Below, in pieces: positions 50,001 to 58,318 of a DNA stretch of 64,000 nucleotides. The translations under genes and the position numbers were made by a program. The DNA lies in assembly GCF_027533625.1 (NCBI RefSeq), contig NZ_JAQAGZ010000027.1, positions 18,839 to 82,838 of the forward strand. Reading direction: 5' to 3'. How positions within the stretch are numbered: position 1 is the stretch's first letter; each line of letters starts with the position of its first letter. This DNA comes from Paenibacillus gyeongsangnamensis (GTDB lineage Bacteria; Bacillota; Bacilli; Paenibacillales; NBRC-103111). The notes below the pieces were generated by a model. The model ran no database searches. It had not been told where the DNA came from and saw nothing but the letters and a program-made list of their open reading frames with translations.

Positions 50001-50390
50001 GCATGCTCGCCTTTGACGGCGGATAGCCTTTAATGGATCTGAATACATTGCTGAAATAGCTGATGTCCTTGTATCCGCAGCGCTCTGCTGCTTCTGAGAC
50101 GGAAAACCCGCCGCCGGATAGCATCATTTCTGCATTGTTGACCCGAATGAGGTTGATGAAATGCTTGACGCTGAAGCTCGTGCTGGTTTTGAAGAGCTTC
50201 CCGAGATACACGGGATGCAGATTGACCACCTTGGCGACAGTCGCCAAATCCAGCTCATCGGAGTAGTGGTCGATGATGAACTCCTTGACCTTGTCGACCC
50301 GGATATCAGAATGGGATGTTGAGGATTGGTGTAGGGTAATCGCCAGCAGCCGACGAAGAATCAGATGACCGTCAAGTCGGGAACCGGGTA
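49981..50390 (-). pseudogene. AraC-family regulator, C-terminal fragment
   Basis: The two helix-turn-helix motifs of the AraC domain are complete (LDLATVAKVVNLHPVYLGKL and VSEAAERCGYKDISYFSNVF). The N-terminal sensor domain is missing; the frame ends near 50390 where alpha-glucuronidase sequence begins on the other strand. There is no ribosome site at the apparent start. It is the remnant of a YesN- or AraC-type regulator joined by a deletion to the next fragment. Confidence 0.75.
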
Positions 50391-50739
50391 CACAGCCCAA
50401 TACTTTGCGCCGCATTCGGAAGCTTACGAATCAAGGGAGTTATGTCCGGATGAGCTGCTTCTCTTCTTCCATCATGTGCCGTATACGCACAAGCTGAAGT
50501 CGGGTAAGACGGTCATTCAGCACATCTACGATACTCACTTCGAAGGCGTTATTCAGGCGAAGGAATTGGTCCGGACCTGGAGCTCGCTAGAGCCAAAAAT
50601 GGATGTAGAGCGCTTCGAGGCTGTGAGGAGCCGACTGCAAGAGCAAGCAGCCCATGCGAAGGAGTGGCGCGACCAGATCAATACCTACTTCCTCCGCAAA
50701 TCAGGCATTCCTGATGAGCACGGATGCATCATATATTAA
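50366..50739 (+). pseudogene. GH67 alpha-glucuronidase, C-terminal fragment
   Basis: About 120 residues match the end of alpha-glucuronidase AguA: GTGYTAQYFAPHSEAY, then CPDELLLFFHHVPYTHKLKS, GKTVIQHIYDTHFEGV, AKEWRDQINTYFLRKSGIPD. Intact AguA has about 680-690 residues and removes 4-O-methyl-glucuronic acid from xylan oligomers. Only the last fifth remains, without a start codon or ribosome site. Confidence 0.85.
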
Positions 50740-50754
50740 TAAAGGATGATGGGG

Positions 50755-51549
50755 ATGACGATTACCATTGGACAAGTAATGGATCGGTTGTTGGAGCAGA
50801 CACCCCTAATCGAGCCAACGGTTGATTCATTAAGAGCAGGATCAGCCCAAAAGGAAGTTAAGGGAATTGTCGTTGTTTTTATGGCTACGCAGGCAGTGAT
50901 CGAGCGGGCTGCGTCTTTGGGAGCCAATCTGATCATTACCCATGAAGGGACGTTCTACCGCCATCAGGAAAATATGCAAGGGGCGCAGGATGATCCGGTA
51001 ATCTACGAAAAATATAATTTGATCGATCGTTCGGGAATCGCCATTTATCGTTATCACGATCATATTCACCGTTCCAAGCCGGATGGTATAACGTTGGGGT
51101 TAATCAATGCATTGGGATGGTCACCCTACGTTGAAGAGCATCTGCCCGCCGCAACGATTGTACAAATTCCTTGCATGACCCTCGAACGGACAGTGCAATA
51201 CTTGAAGGAAAAGCTTCAAATTGCGTTCGTTCGTGTTGTCGGAGAAAGAGAGATGCCCTGCAGTCGCATTGGACTATTGGCAGGCTACAGAGGGGGGGCG
51301 GCCTTGGTGCTCCCATTGCTGATGGATTACAATCTCGATCTGATTATCGCCGGAGAAGGGCCGGAGTGGGAAACGCCAGAATATGTTCGTGACGCCGTTC
51401 ATCAAGGCAGGAACAAAGCATTCATCGCACTAGGTCACGCCGAAAGCGAGGAGCCTGGCATGAAGGAGCTGGCGGAGCGGCTGCGGGAACAGTTCCCCGC
51501 CCTTCCCGTTCATTTTATAAGGGAAAAGCCTTTATTTTTTGTTATGTAG
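50755..51549 (+). CDS. Nif3-like dinuclear metal centre protein
   Basis: A protein of about 264 residues of the Nif3/DUF34 family (annotated elsewhere as GTP cyclohydrolase 1 type 2 homolog), a widespread metal-binding hexamer of unclear function. Metal-site residues appear in LIITHEGTFY near residue 65 (HE), AIYRYHDHIHRS near 98 and ALGHAESEEPGM near 224. The start may be ATG 50746 or 50755. It lies just after the GH67 fragment. A terminator follows at 51562-51589. Confidence 0.8.
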   Translation: MTITIGQVMDRLLEQTPLIEPTVDSLRAGSAQKEVKGIVVVFMATQAVIERAASLGANLIITHEGTFYRHQENMQGAQDDPVIYEKYNLIDRSGIAIYRYHDHIHRSKPDGITLGLINALGWSPYVEEHLPAATIVQIPCMTLERTVQYLKEKLQIAFVRVVGEREMPCSRIGLLAGYRGGAALVLPLLMDYNLDLIIAGEGPEWETPEYVRDAVHQGRNKAFIALGHAESEEPGMKELAERLREQFPALPVHFIREKPLFFVM

Positions 51550-51561
51550 CCATATTCCATC

Positions 51562-51589
51562 GCTTCCCTGCTGCAGAGGGAGCTTTTTT
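51562..51589 (+). terminator. terminator of the Nif3-like gene
   Basis: GCTTCCCT and AGAGGGAGC pair around GCTGC, followed by TTTTTT. It lies between two convergent genes. Confidence 0.65.
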
Positions 51590-51630
51590 CATGTAAATAC
51601 ACCGCATTAGATCTGACGGACAATTCGTGC

Positions 51631-52344
51631 TTATTCTGCTGTTCCCCCGATCTGGCGGTAGAAGGAAGCGGATTCGCTGAAGAAGTCGGCCATGGCCTGC
51701 GCGGCCTCAACCGGGTCCTGTCGCTTCAGTCGCGAAAGGACTTGGCTGCGGGAGTTCAAGCCGTTCTCTTTCGCCCCCGGAACGCTGAGGAGCCTCAGAC
51801 TGGTCTCTCTCCGCAGATGGACCATCGTCTGCATCAGCTTGCTGTAGATGCCGTTGCCGCACAGCTCGCCGGCCCGCAGGTCCAAGCGGTCGAGCAGGTT
51901 CAAATGCTCCTCCACGCTGCCGGTTTCCAGCTTCCGCCGGATCTCGTCCAGCAAGAGCTCGAGGCTCTCTATATCGCCCGCCGAGGCCATCCTGGCGACA
52001 GCGACGTACACCTCGGTTTCGATCAGCTTTCTGGCGGCATACACCTCATCGAGATTACCGATCTCATGGTGAAACATCCACACGATCGTTTCTTTAGATA
52101 ATGGGGTCTCGCGACGGGTGACGAAGCTGCCTTCACCCGCCCGAATTTCTATGAGACCGACCAGCGAGAGGGCCCGCAGCGCCTCCCTAACGCGTCCGCG
52201 GGTCACCCCGAGCCGCTCGGCCAAGTCGCGCTCGGTCGGCAGCTGATCTCCCGGCTTCAGCTGGCCGGAGCGAATGAGCTCCGCGATTTGCTCCATAATT
52301 TGTTCGGTTACGGTAATTTTCTTCACGGCTTTGATCTCGATCAC
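51631..52344 (-). CDS. GntR-family (FadR subfamily) regulator
   Basis: A protein of about 237 residues with a GntR winged helix (LKPGDQLPTERDLAERLGVT and GRVREALRALSLVGLIEIRA, residues about 30-75) and an all-helical FCD effector domain. FCD proteins bind acids such as lactate, gluconate or acyl compounds, with a metal. GTG 52344 has GAGGTG 6 bases upstream; an earlier GTG (52353) overlaps the ribosome site. Two TGGTAnTACCA operators lie before it and before the divergent CoA-transferase gene, so it probably controls both. Confidence 0.88.
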   Translation of the reverse strand: MIEIKAVKKITVTEQIMEQIAELIRSGQLKPGDQLPTERDLAERLGVTRGRVREALRALSLVGLIEIRAGEGSFVTRRETPLSKETIVWMFHHEIGNLDEVYAARKLIETEVYVAVARMASAGDIESLELLLDEIRRKLETGSVEEHLNLLDRLDLRAGELCGNGIYSKLMQTMVHLRRETSLRLLSVPGAKENGLNSRSQVLSRLKRQDPVEAAQAMADFFSESASFYRQIGGTAE

Positions 52345-52426
52345 GATGAACACCTCGATGGGAAAGGATATTAATTTGGCTATTGCAATGATTGGAAAAA
52401 GATGCTACGCTTTCGTCAGAGAGCTC

Positions 52427-52437
52427 TGGTACTACCA
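52427..52437. promoter_or_regulatory. GntR operator 1
   Basis: TGGTACTACCA, a TGGTA-n-TACCA dyad, lies upstream of the gntR gene. With its flanks CTCTGGTACTACCA it is the exact reverse complement of the site at 52561. Confidence 0.75.
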
Positions 52438-52560
52438 CGATACCAATGTATTATACCACATACGGATAAACAAACCAATGCAATGTGAGCCGAGAGGGTA
52501 ACCGGCGCTTAGTTTAATTTGGAAGCAGTCGGTTTGTTGCCGGCTAAGCAAGCGTTAAAC

Positions 52561-52571
52561 TGGTAGTACCA
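52561..52571. promoter_or_regulatory. GntR operator 2
   Basis: TGGTAGTACCA lies 27 bp before the CoA-transferase start. Both sites fit the FadR-subfamily consensus TGGTnGTACCA. Confidence 0.8.
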
Positions 52572-52598
52572 GAGGACCAAGAAAAAGGAGGATATAGC

Positions 52599-53756
52599 TT
52601 GAACATCCACAAACCGTTAGAAGGCCTTCTGGTGCTCGATTTTTCCCAGTTTTTATCCGGACCGTCCGCTTCCCTGCGCCTGGCCGATCTAGGAGCCCGC
52701 GTGATCAAGATTGAACGGCCGGACGGCGGGGATTTGTGCCGGAGGCTGTATATTTCGAACATGGAACTGGATGGGGACAGCACCTTGTTTCATTCGATCA
52801 ACCGGAACAAAGAAAGCGTTTCCGCGAATTTGAAAAACTCTGACGATCTCGCCTTTGTGCGTTCGCTCATCGAGCAGGCGGATGTGATGATCCAAAATTT
52901 CCGGCCGGGCGTCATGGAGAAGCTCGGGCTTCACTATGAAGCTGTGAAAGCCTGGAATCCCCGGCTAGTCTACGGTGAAATCACGGGTTACGGCAAAACC
53001 GGACCCTGGAGACGCAAGCCGGGCCAGGACCTGCTGGTGCAGTCACTATCGGGGCTGCCTTGGCTGAACGGCGATGCTGGTCAGCCGCCCGTCCCGTTCG
53101 GCCTGGCGATCGCGGACATGTATGCCGGAGCCCATCTGGTGCAAGGCATTCTGGCGTGCCTTGTCCGCAGAGGCGTTACCGGCGAAGGGGGCCTGGTCGA
53201 GGTCAGCCTGCTGGAGTCGTTGCTAGATTTTCAATTCGAGGTGCTGACGACGCATCTGAATGACGGCGGGCAGCTGCCGCAGCGAAGCGGAATCAACAAC
53301 GCCCATGCTTATCTGGCGGCTCCCTACGGCATTTATGCAACCGCGGACGGTTATATCGCGCTAGCTATGGGCTCGGTGACGGAGCTGGGCCGGCTTCTTG
53401 GCTGCGACAGTATCCTGGCCTACCCGGATCCCAAGACCTGGTTTACGGAAAGGGATACGATTAAGGCCATCCTCCGGGATCACTTGGCCGGACGCACGAC
53501 GGCCGAATGGCTTTCGAGACTGGAGCCGGCGGACTATTGGTGCTCCGATGTGCTGACCTGGCCCCGGCTGCTCGAGCATGAAGCGTTTCGCAGCCTTCAT
53601 ATGACCCAATCGCTGCGCACAAGCAACGGGGAGCAATGGACAGCGATCCGGTGTCCGATCCGGATTGACGGGGAGTTGCTGCTGTCCGGGAAAGGAGCCC
53701 CCGCAATCGGGGAGCATAATGCCAAGGTAAAAGCGGAGGTGACCGGCGGACGATGA
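52599..53756 (+). CDS. CaiB/BaiF family III CoA-transferase
   Basis: A 385-residue enzyme that moves CoA between carboxylic acids. Family features are GLLVLDFSQFLSGPSASLRLAD at residues 8-29, VIKIERPDGGD near 35-45, the catalytic-aspartate region GLAIADMYAGAHLVQGIL near 167-184 (D at about 172) and ITGYGKTGPW near 128. The start is TTG 52599, 6 bases after AAAAGGAGGA. It is the first gene of a set with two MaoC hydratases (4-bp overlap to the next). The substrate is unknown. Confidence 0.9.
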   Translation: MNIHKPLEGLLVLDFSQFLSGPSASLRLADLGARVIKIERPDGGDLCRRLYISNMELDGDSTLFHSINRNKESVSANLKNSDDLAFVRSLIEQADVMIQNFRPGVMEKLGLHYEAVKAWNPRLVYGEITGYGKTGPWRRKPGQDLLVQSLSGLPWLNGDAGQPPVPFGLAIADMYAGAHLVQGILACLVRRGVTGEGGLVEVSLLESLLDFQFEVLTTHLNDGGQLPQRSGINNAHAYLAAPYGIYATADGYIALAMGSVTELGRLLGCDSILAYPDPKTWFTERDTIKAILRDHLAGRTTAEWLSRLEPADYWCSDVLTWPRLLEHEAFRSLHMTQSLRTSNGEQWTAIRCPIRIDGELLLSGKGAPAIGEHNAKVKAEVTGGR

Positions 53757-54196
53757 TGAAATCCGTCTATTACGAAGAGTATGAGACAGGCTCGGTCAGA
53801 GAAACGGGCGGCAGGACGATCACGGAAACGGACATCGTGCTTCATGCGGGGCAAACCGGAGATTTTTACCCGCATCATATGGATGAGGAATGGTGCAGGA
53901 CGCAGCCGTTCGGGCAGCGGATCGCGCACGGCACGCTGATTTTCAGCGTGGCGGTCGGCATGACTGCGGGAGCGGTCAATCCGGAGGCCTTCTCCTACGG
54001 GTATGACCGTCTCCGGTTCGTCAAGCCGGTCCTGATCGGGGATACGATTCGCACCCGGGTCACGATCAAGGGGAAGCGGGATCATCCGAAGTGGCCGGAG
54101 TACGGTCTGGTGAGCGAGCTCTGCGAGGTGTTCAACCAGAAGGGCGAAACCGTGCTGGCCTGCGAGCATTTGCTGATGGTTAAGAAGCAAGGGTAA
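53753..54196 (+). CDS. MaoC-fold acyl-CoA hydratase 1
   Basis: A 147-residue hot-dog protein. The R-specific hydratase motif is present as FYPHHMDEEWCRTQPFGQRIAHGTL near residues 39-63, with the catalytic-type Asp replaced at the usual D position by HxD spacing (Y-P-H-H-M-D). It hydrates or dehydrates an enoyl-CoA. Its start overlaps the CoA-transferase stop by 4 bp, so coupling is likely. The second hydratase follows after 32 bp. Confidence 0.88.
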   Translation: MMKSVYYEEYETGSVRETGGRTITETDIVLHAGQTGDFYPHHMDEEWCRTQPFGQRIAHGTLIFSVAVGMTAGAVNPEAFSYGYDRLRFVKPVLIGDTIRTRVTIKGKRDHPKWPEYGLVSELCEVFNQKGETVLACEHLLMVKKQG

Positions 54197-54228
54197 ATCC
54201 AAACGAGGAAGCAGGAGGAAACAGCATA

Positions 54229-54741
54229 ATGGAAATGAACCAACAAGCCCATCACGAGCTGCCGGTATACCATACCGAGAATTGGATGTACGAAGAATTT
54301 GAAGTAGGACAGAAGGTCAGGTCGATCCGCCGGACGATATCGGAGGGAGAAAGCATGCTGTTCAATTCGCTCGTGCTCGATATGCATCCTTACGTCGGCG
54401 ACGAGCGGTTTGCCCGGCAGGAGGGGCGTTTCTCGAAAAGGCTGGTGGCCGGCGCGATGGTGTTCAGCTACGGTCTCGGCCTCGTATCCCACAACAACGT
54501 CAATACGTTCAGCTACGGCTACGATAAGCTCCGGTTTATCAAGCCGGTCTTCATCGGCGACACCATTTATACCGTGCGGACGAATATGGAGAAGCGTCCG
54601 AAGTACAAGGACATGGGGCTCATCAAGGTCAGCTACGAGATTTTCAAGGACGAAGGGGAGCTTGTACTGTACTGCGAGCATTTGCAGACGGTGACCTACC
54701 GCGATCCGGCGAAGTGGCAGGATCAGGTAGAGAAAAAGTAA
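54229..54741 (+). CDS. MaoC-fold acyl-CoA hydratase 2
   Basis: A 170-residue paralogue of the preceding protein, sharing FSYGYDKLRFIKPVFIGDTI near residue 100. The catalytic loop (LVLDMHPYVGDERFARQEG) is altered and lacks the clear D-x-x-x-x-H spacing, so the two may form a heterodimer with one active partner. GCAGGAGG lies before the start. The same operon includes the CoA-transferase. Confidence 0.85.
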   Translation: MEMNQQAHHELPVYHTENWMYEEFEVGQKVRSIRRTISEGESMLFNSLVLDMHPYVGDERFARQEGRFSKRLVAGAMVFSYGLGLVSHNNVNTFSYGYDKLRFIKPVFIGDTIYTVRTNMEKRPKYKDMGLIKVSYEIFKDEGELVLYCEHLQTVTYRDPAKWQDQVEKK

Positions 54742-54753
54742 GGAGCGCGGGAC

Positions 54754-55914
54754 ATGATCCGATTAAAAGGAATGACCTGGAACCATGCGCGAGGCATTCA
54801 GCCGCTGGTTGCGGCTTCCGCCGAATTCGCGCGCAGGCATCCGCAGGTGACAATCGAATGGGATGCCAGATCTCTGCTGGACTTTGAAAACTATCCGCTG
54901 GAGCAGCTGGCGGACGCTTATGACCTTATCATGATCGATCATCCCCATATCGGAACGGCGGTGGCCGAGGGGCTGCTGCATCCGCTGGAGGAGAGGTTAT
55001 CCGCCGAGTTTCTGGAAGATCAAGAGCGAAACAGCGTCGGGCGGAGCTATGCCAGTTATACGTGGGAGGGCCGGCAGTGGGCGCTGGCCGCCGACGCCGC
55101 AGCGCAGGTCAGCGCCTACCGGGAGGATCTTCTGACGGCAAGGGAGTTGCCTGTTCCGCATACTTGGGACGACGTACGGAGGCTGGCGAGTGAGCTGCCC
55201 GAAGGCCAGCGCATCGGGATGCCGCTGGTGCCGACCCACGCCTTTTCGAGCTTCTTCACGCTGATCTCCCAGATCGGGAACCGCAAATGCTGGAGCGACG
55301 GGTCGGACTTGGACGAGGAGACCGGCGAGCAAACGCTTGCCCTGCTGCAGGAGCTGATGCCCTTGCTCCACCCGAAATCCGTAGACTGCGATCCGATTTC
55401 CATGTCGGATAGGATGGCACGGACGAACGAAATTGCCTACGTGCCGCTGATGTACGGGTATTCCAATTATGCGAGAGACGGCTTTGCTCCCCATGCGATC
55501 CGGTACTGCGATATTCCTTCGGACGAGGGAGGCCCGAGGGGAAGCATGATCGGCGGCGTCGGGCTGGCGGTCTCGGCGCGTACGCGGCATCCCGATTGGT
55601 CGGCCCGGTTTCTTGAGCTGGCGGTGGGAGGTAAGTTTCAACGTACGTCCTTTTTCCAGAACGGGGGACAGCCCGGGCACCGCAGCGCCTGGCTCGATCC
55701 CGAGGTGAACCGGCTATCGGGCGGTTTTTTCGCGCAGACTCTGCGTACGCTTGACCTGGGTTCCATGAGGCCCCGGTTCGACGGCTATATCGAATTCCAG
55801 AAGCAAGCCGGAGCCTGGATCCGGGAGGGGATTATCCGCCAGGATCCAGGCCGCAAGGAGCTGGTCCGCCGCTTGAACGCCGGCTTCCGGCAATGCGTTA
55901 AGGGCGGCGAGTAA
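54754..55914 (+). CDS. solute-binding-like protein without export signal
   Basis: A 386-residue protein of the family 1 extracellular solute-binding fold (ITWDARSLLDFENYPLEQLA, VPHTWDDVRRLASELP, GGVGLAVSARTRHPDWSARF). It starts MIRLKGMTWNHARGIQPL with no hydrophobic signal and no lipobox, so it should stay in the cytoplasm. It lies 12 bp after the second hydratase, in that operon, and not with the transporter. It may act as a cytosolic ligand binder or chaperone for the pathway substrate. Similar signal-less proteins occur next to CoA-transferase genes, but this is from memory. Confidence 0.8.
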   Translation: MIRLKGMTWNHARGIQPLVAASAEFARRHPQVTIEWDARSLLDFENYPLEQLADAYDLIMIDHPHIGTAVAEGLLHPLEERLSAEFLEDQERNSVGRSYASYTWEGRQWALAADAAAQVSAYREDLLTARELPVPHTWDDVRRLASELPEGQRIGMPLVPTHAFSSFFTLISQIGNRKCWSDGSDLDEETGEQTLALLQELMPLLHPKSVDCDPISMSDRMARTNEIAYVPLMYGYSNYARDGFAPHAIRYCDIPSDEGGPRGSMIGGVGLAVSARTRHPDWSARFLELAVGGKFQRTSFFQNGGQPGHRSAWLDPEVNRLSGGFFAQTLRTLDLGSMRPRFDGYIEFQKQAGAWIREGIIRQDPGRKELVRRLNAGFRQCVKGGE

Positions 55915-55995
55915 CTGTCTGGAGGCTCCGGATAAAAAATGGATATATAATTCTTAAATAATTGCTATATCCTCCGGATCGAACCAATTATAAAA

Positions 55996-56009
55996 TGAAA
56001 GCGTAAACA
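55996..56009. promoter_or_regulatory. cre (CcpA) site before the ABC importer
   Basis: TGAAAGCGTAAACA matches the cre consensus TGWAARCGNTWNCA except one position. It overlaps a TATAAAAT -10-like element (55990-55997), 36 bp before the binding-protein gene. GGATATA/TATATCC and two CTCCGGAT repeats lie upstream. Confidence 0.6.
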
Positions 56010-56045
56010 GCAGGCTCCAAACCAAGACATGAAAGGGGTTTACAT

Positions 56046-57356
56046 ATGAACCTTCGGAAAAATAGCGGCGTTCTCGCATTAACGCTTGCGGCTGCGATGG
56101 CGGTGACGGCCTGCAGCCAGGACCAGAAGCCTGCGGCCCCGTCCGCCTCCGCCAAGCCTTTTGCAGGCCAGAAGCTAACGGTCTTTACGCTGAACCACCA
56201 GTGGACGGATTCGATTAAAGCCTCGCTGCCTCAATTCGAGGAAGCTACCGGGATGAAAGTGGACGTTCAGGCTTTCGCCGAGGAGCAGCTGCAGCAAAAG
56301 CTGGCCGTGCAGTTTACGTCCAGCTCGGAAACGCCTGACGTCTTCATGTCCCGCCCGTACATGGACAAAATTTTATTTTACAAGAACGGCTGGATGGCCC
56401 AGCTGGACGAATACGTGAAGAAAAATCCGGGCTACGACTTCAATGACTTCTCCAAAGCAGCCATCGATGCCACGACCATTGACGGCAAGCTGATGTACAT
56501 CCCCTTGTTCACAGACCAGTTCGTGCTGTATTACCGGAAAGATATTTTGCAGAAGAACAACATCCCTGTTCCCAAGACGCTGGCAGACCTGGAGGCGGCG
56601 GCCAAGAAGCTGCACGACCCGGGCAAAGATTTCTACGGCTTCGTAGGCAGGGGACAGCGCAACGCGCTGGTTACCGCTGTATCGTCGTTCGTCTTCTCCG
56701 AAGGCGGCGACTTTATGAAGGGCGACAAGGCGGCCGTCAATACGCCCGAGGCGATCCGCGGCTTCCAGATTTACGCCAGCCTGCTTAAAAATTACGGCCC
56801 GCAGGGGACGCTGAATATGAGCTGGCCTCAGGCGGCGGCCTTGTTTGCTCAAGGCAAAGCGGCATTTTATGCAGAGACGGCGTCCATTTACAAAAATACA
56901 ACCGACCCGGAGAAGTCGCTGGTGAAGGACAATGTCGGCTTCGCCGTCTTCCCAGCCGGTACCGCAGGCGCCAAGCCTTACAACATCGCGGCGTGGTCGC
57001 TCGCCATGAACCCGAAGGCTAAGAATAAAGATGCCGCCTGGGCGTTCATGGAATGGGCGAGCAACAAGGAAAACGTCCTGAAGATTCAGCGAAGCGGCGT
57101 CCCCGGTGCCCGGAATTCGGTCTGGGCCATGAAGGAAGGCACGGAAACGTACCCGCCCGACCTGGCTGCGGCCATTCAGGAAACGATGAAGATCGGCGTC
57201 GGCTACAATGTCCCGCAGGTCATCAGTGTCGGCGAAGCGCGTGACGCCGTAGGAAGCATTGTGGTAAAGGCGATGCTGGGTGAAGACATTAAAGCGGCGG
57301 CGGACCAGGCGAACCGGGATTTCCAGGCCATTATCGATAAAGACAAGACGAAGTAA
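56046..57356 (+). CDS. ABC transporter solute-binding lipoprotein
   Basis: A 436-residue family 1 binding protein. The signal peptide ends in the lipobox VTAC (Cys at residue 23), so it is a lipid-anchored protein on the outer membrane face. The mature part has the sugar-binding pattern (GQKLTVFTLNHQW, YIPLFTDQFVLYYRKDIL, PKTLADLEAAAKKLHDPG). It feeds the two permeases downstream; the ATPase (MsmX-type) is not encoded here, as is usual for this family. A hairpin separates it from the permease genes. Confidence 0.93.
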   Translation: MNLRKNSGVLALTLAAAMAVTACSQDQKPAAPSASAKPFAGQKLTVFTLNHQWTDSIKASLPQFEEATGMKVDVQAFAEEQLQQKLAVQFTSSSETPDVFMSRPYMDKILFYKNGWMAQLDEYVKKNPGYDFNDFSKAAIDATTIDGKLMYIPLFTDQFVLYYRKDILQKNNIPVPKTLADLEAAAKKLHDPGKDFYGFVGRGQRNALVTAVSSFVFSEGGDFMKGDKAAVNTPEAIRGFQIYASLLKNYGPQGTLNMSWPQAAALFAQGKAAFYAETASIYKNTTDPEKSLVKDNVGFAVFPAGTAGAKPYNIAAWSLAMNPKAKNKDAAWAFMEWASNKENVLKIQRSGVPGARNSVWAMKEGTETYPPDLAAAIQETMKIGVGYNVPQVISVGEARDAVGSIVVKAMLGEDIKAAADQANRDFQAIIDKDKTK

Positions 57357-57377
57357 CAACCGTCCGTCAGGAACAAG

Positions 57378-57416
57378 GGCAAGCCTTGGAGTCGCTCTTT
57401 GGCTTGCCATTTTTTT
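57378..57416 (+). terminator. intra-operon attenuator between binding protein and permeases
   Basis: Perfect 8-bp arms GGCAAGCC/GGCTTGCC with a 15-nt loop, followed by ATTTTTTTG. It should give more binding protein than permease, a common arrangement. Confidence 0.7.
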
Positions 57417-57436
57417 GCAGAAAGGAAGTCGGTATT

Positions 57437-58318
57437 GTGATCGTGAACTGGTTGGATCGGCATCTCAAATGGGTATTTACTTTGCCGGCTGTGCTGTTTA
57501 TCGGATTGATGATTGCCTTTCCGATCGTCTATACGGGGAAGATCAGCTTATACGAATGGAGCATGTCGGCCATCACGCCGCCCAAATGGGTTGGGCTCGA
57601 CAATTATGCGCAGCTGCTGAAGGATCCTAAATTCTGGAATTCGATGGGGCTTACGCTGTATCACAGCTCGGTCAGCATCCTGCTGGAAACGGTTCTCGGC
57701 GTGGCGGTGGCTTTGCTATTCTCCCGGCCGTTTGCCGGCAAGAGGCTTGTGAAAACGGTCATGATGCTGCCCATGGTCGCCACTCCGGTCTCGATTGGCC
57801 TCGTCTGGCTGCTGATCTACGAGCCGTCCATCGGCCTCGCCAATCAACTGCTGAGAAAGCTCGGCCTATCGACGCAGGAATGGCTCGGCTCGGTCACGCA
57901 GGTGATGCCTTCCCTGATTCTGATCGACGTCTGGGAGTGGACGCCGATGATCGCACTAATCGTGATCGCGGGGCTCGCGACTCTGCCTTCGGACCCTTAC
58001 GAGTCCGCCGATGTGGATGGAGCGACTTCGTTGCAAAAGCTGGTGCATATAACCCTTCCGCTGCTCCTGCCAACCATTATGACGGCCGTCATTCTGCGCA
58101 TCATTGACCTGCTCAAGACGTTCGATACGATTTACGCCACGACGCAGGGAGGGCCCAACTTTGCTTCCCAGACGCTGAACCTGATGATCTTCGACCTTGC
58201 GTTCGTGAACTTTAAGCTGGGTTCCGCCTCGGCGCTGCTGATCCTGTTCTTTCTTCTGATCCTGGCAATGATCTTCATCCTGATGGCGATTCGGAAAAGG
58301 CTGGGTGGACTCCAATGA
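57437..58318 (+). CDS. ABC sugar-type permease 1 (MalF-like)
   Basis: A 293-residue protein with six membrane helices and the EAA loop DPYESADVDGATSLQKLVHITLP (EAA---G motif) near residue 190, which contacts the ATPase. GTG 57437 has AAAGGAAG 9 bases upstream and gives the typical start VIVNWLDRHLKW; upstream in-frame starts lie in the hairpin. Overlaps the next gene by 4 bp. Confidence 0.92.
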   Translation: MIVNWLDRHLKWVFTLPAVLFIGLMIAFPIVYTGKISLYEWSMSAITPPKWVGLDNYAQLLKDPKFWNSMGLTLYHSSVSILLETVLGVAVALLFSRPFAGKRLVKTVMMLPMVATPVSIGLVWLLIYEPSIGLANQLLRKLGLSTQEWLGSVTQVMPSLILIDVWEWTPMIALIVIAGLATLPSDPYESADVDGATSLQKLVHITLPLLLPTIMTAVILRIIDLLKTFDTIYATTQGGPNFASQTLNLMIFDLAFVNFKLGSASALLILFFLLILAMIFILMAIRKRLGGLQ

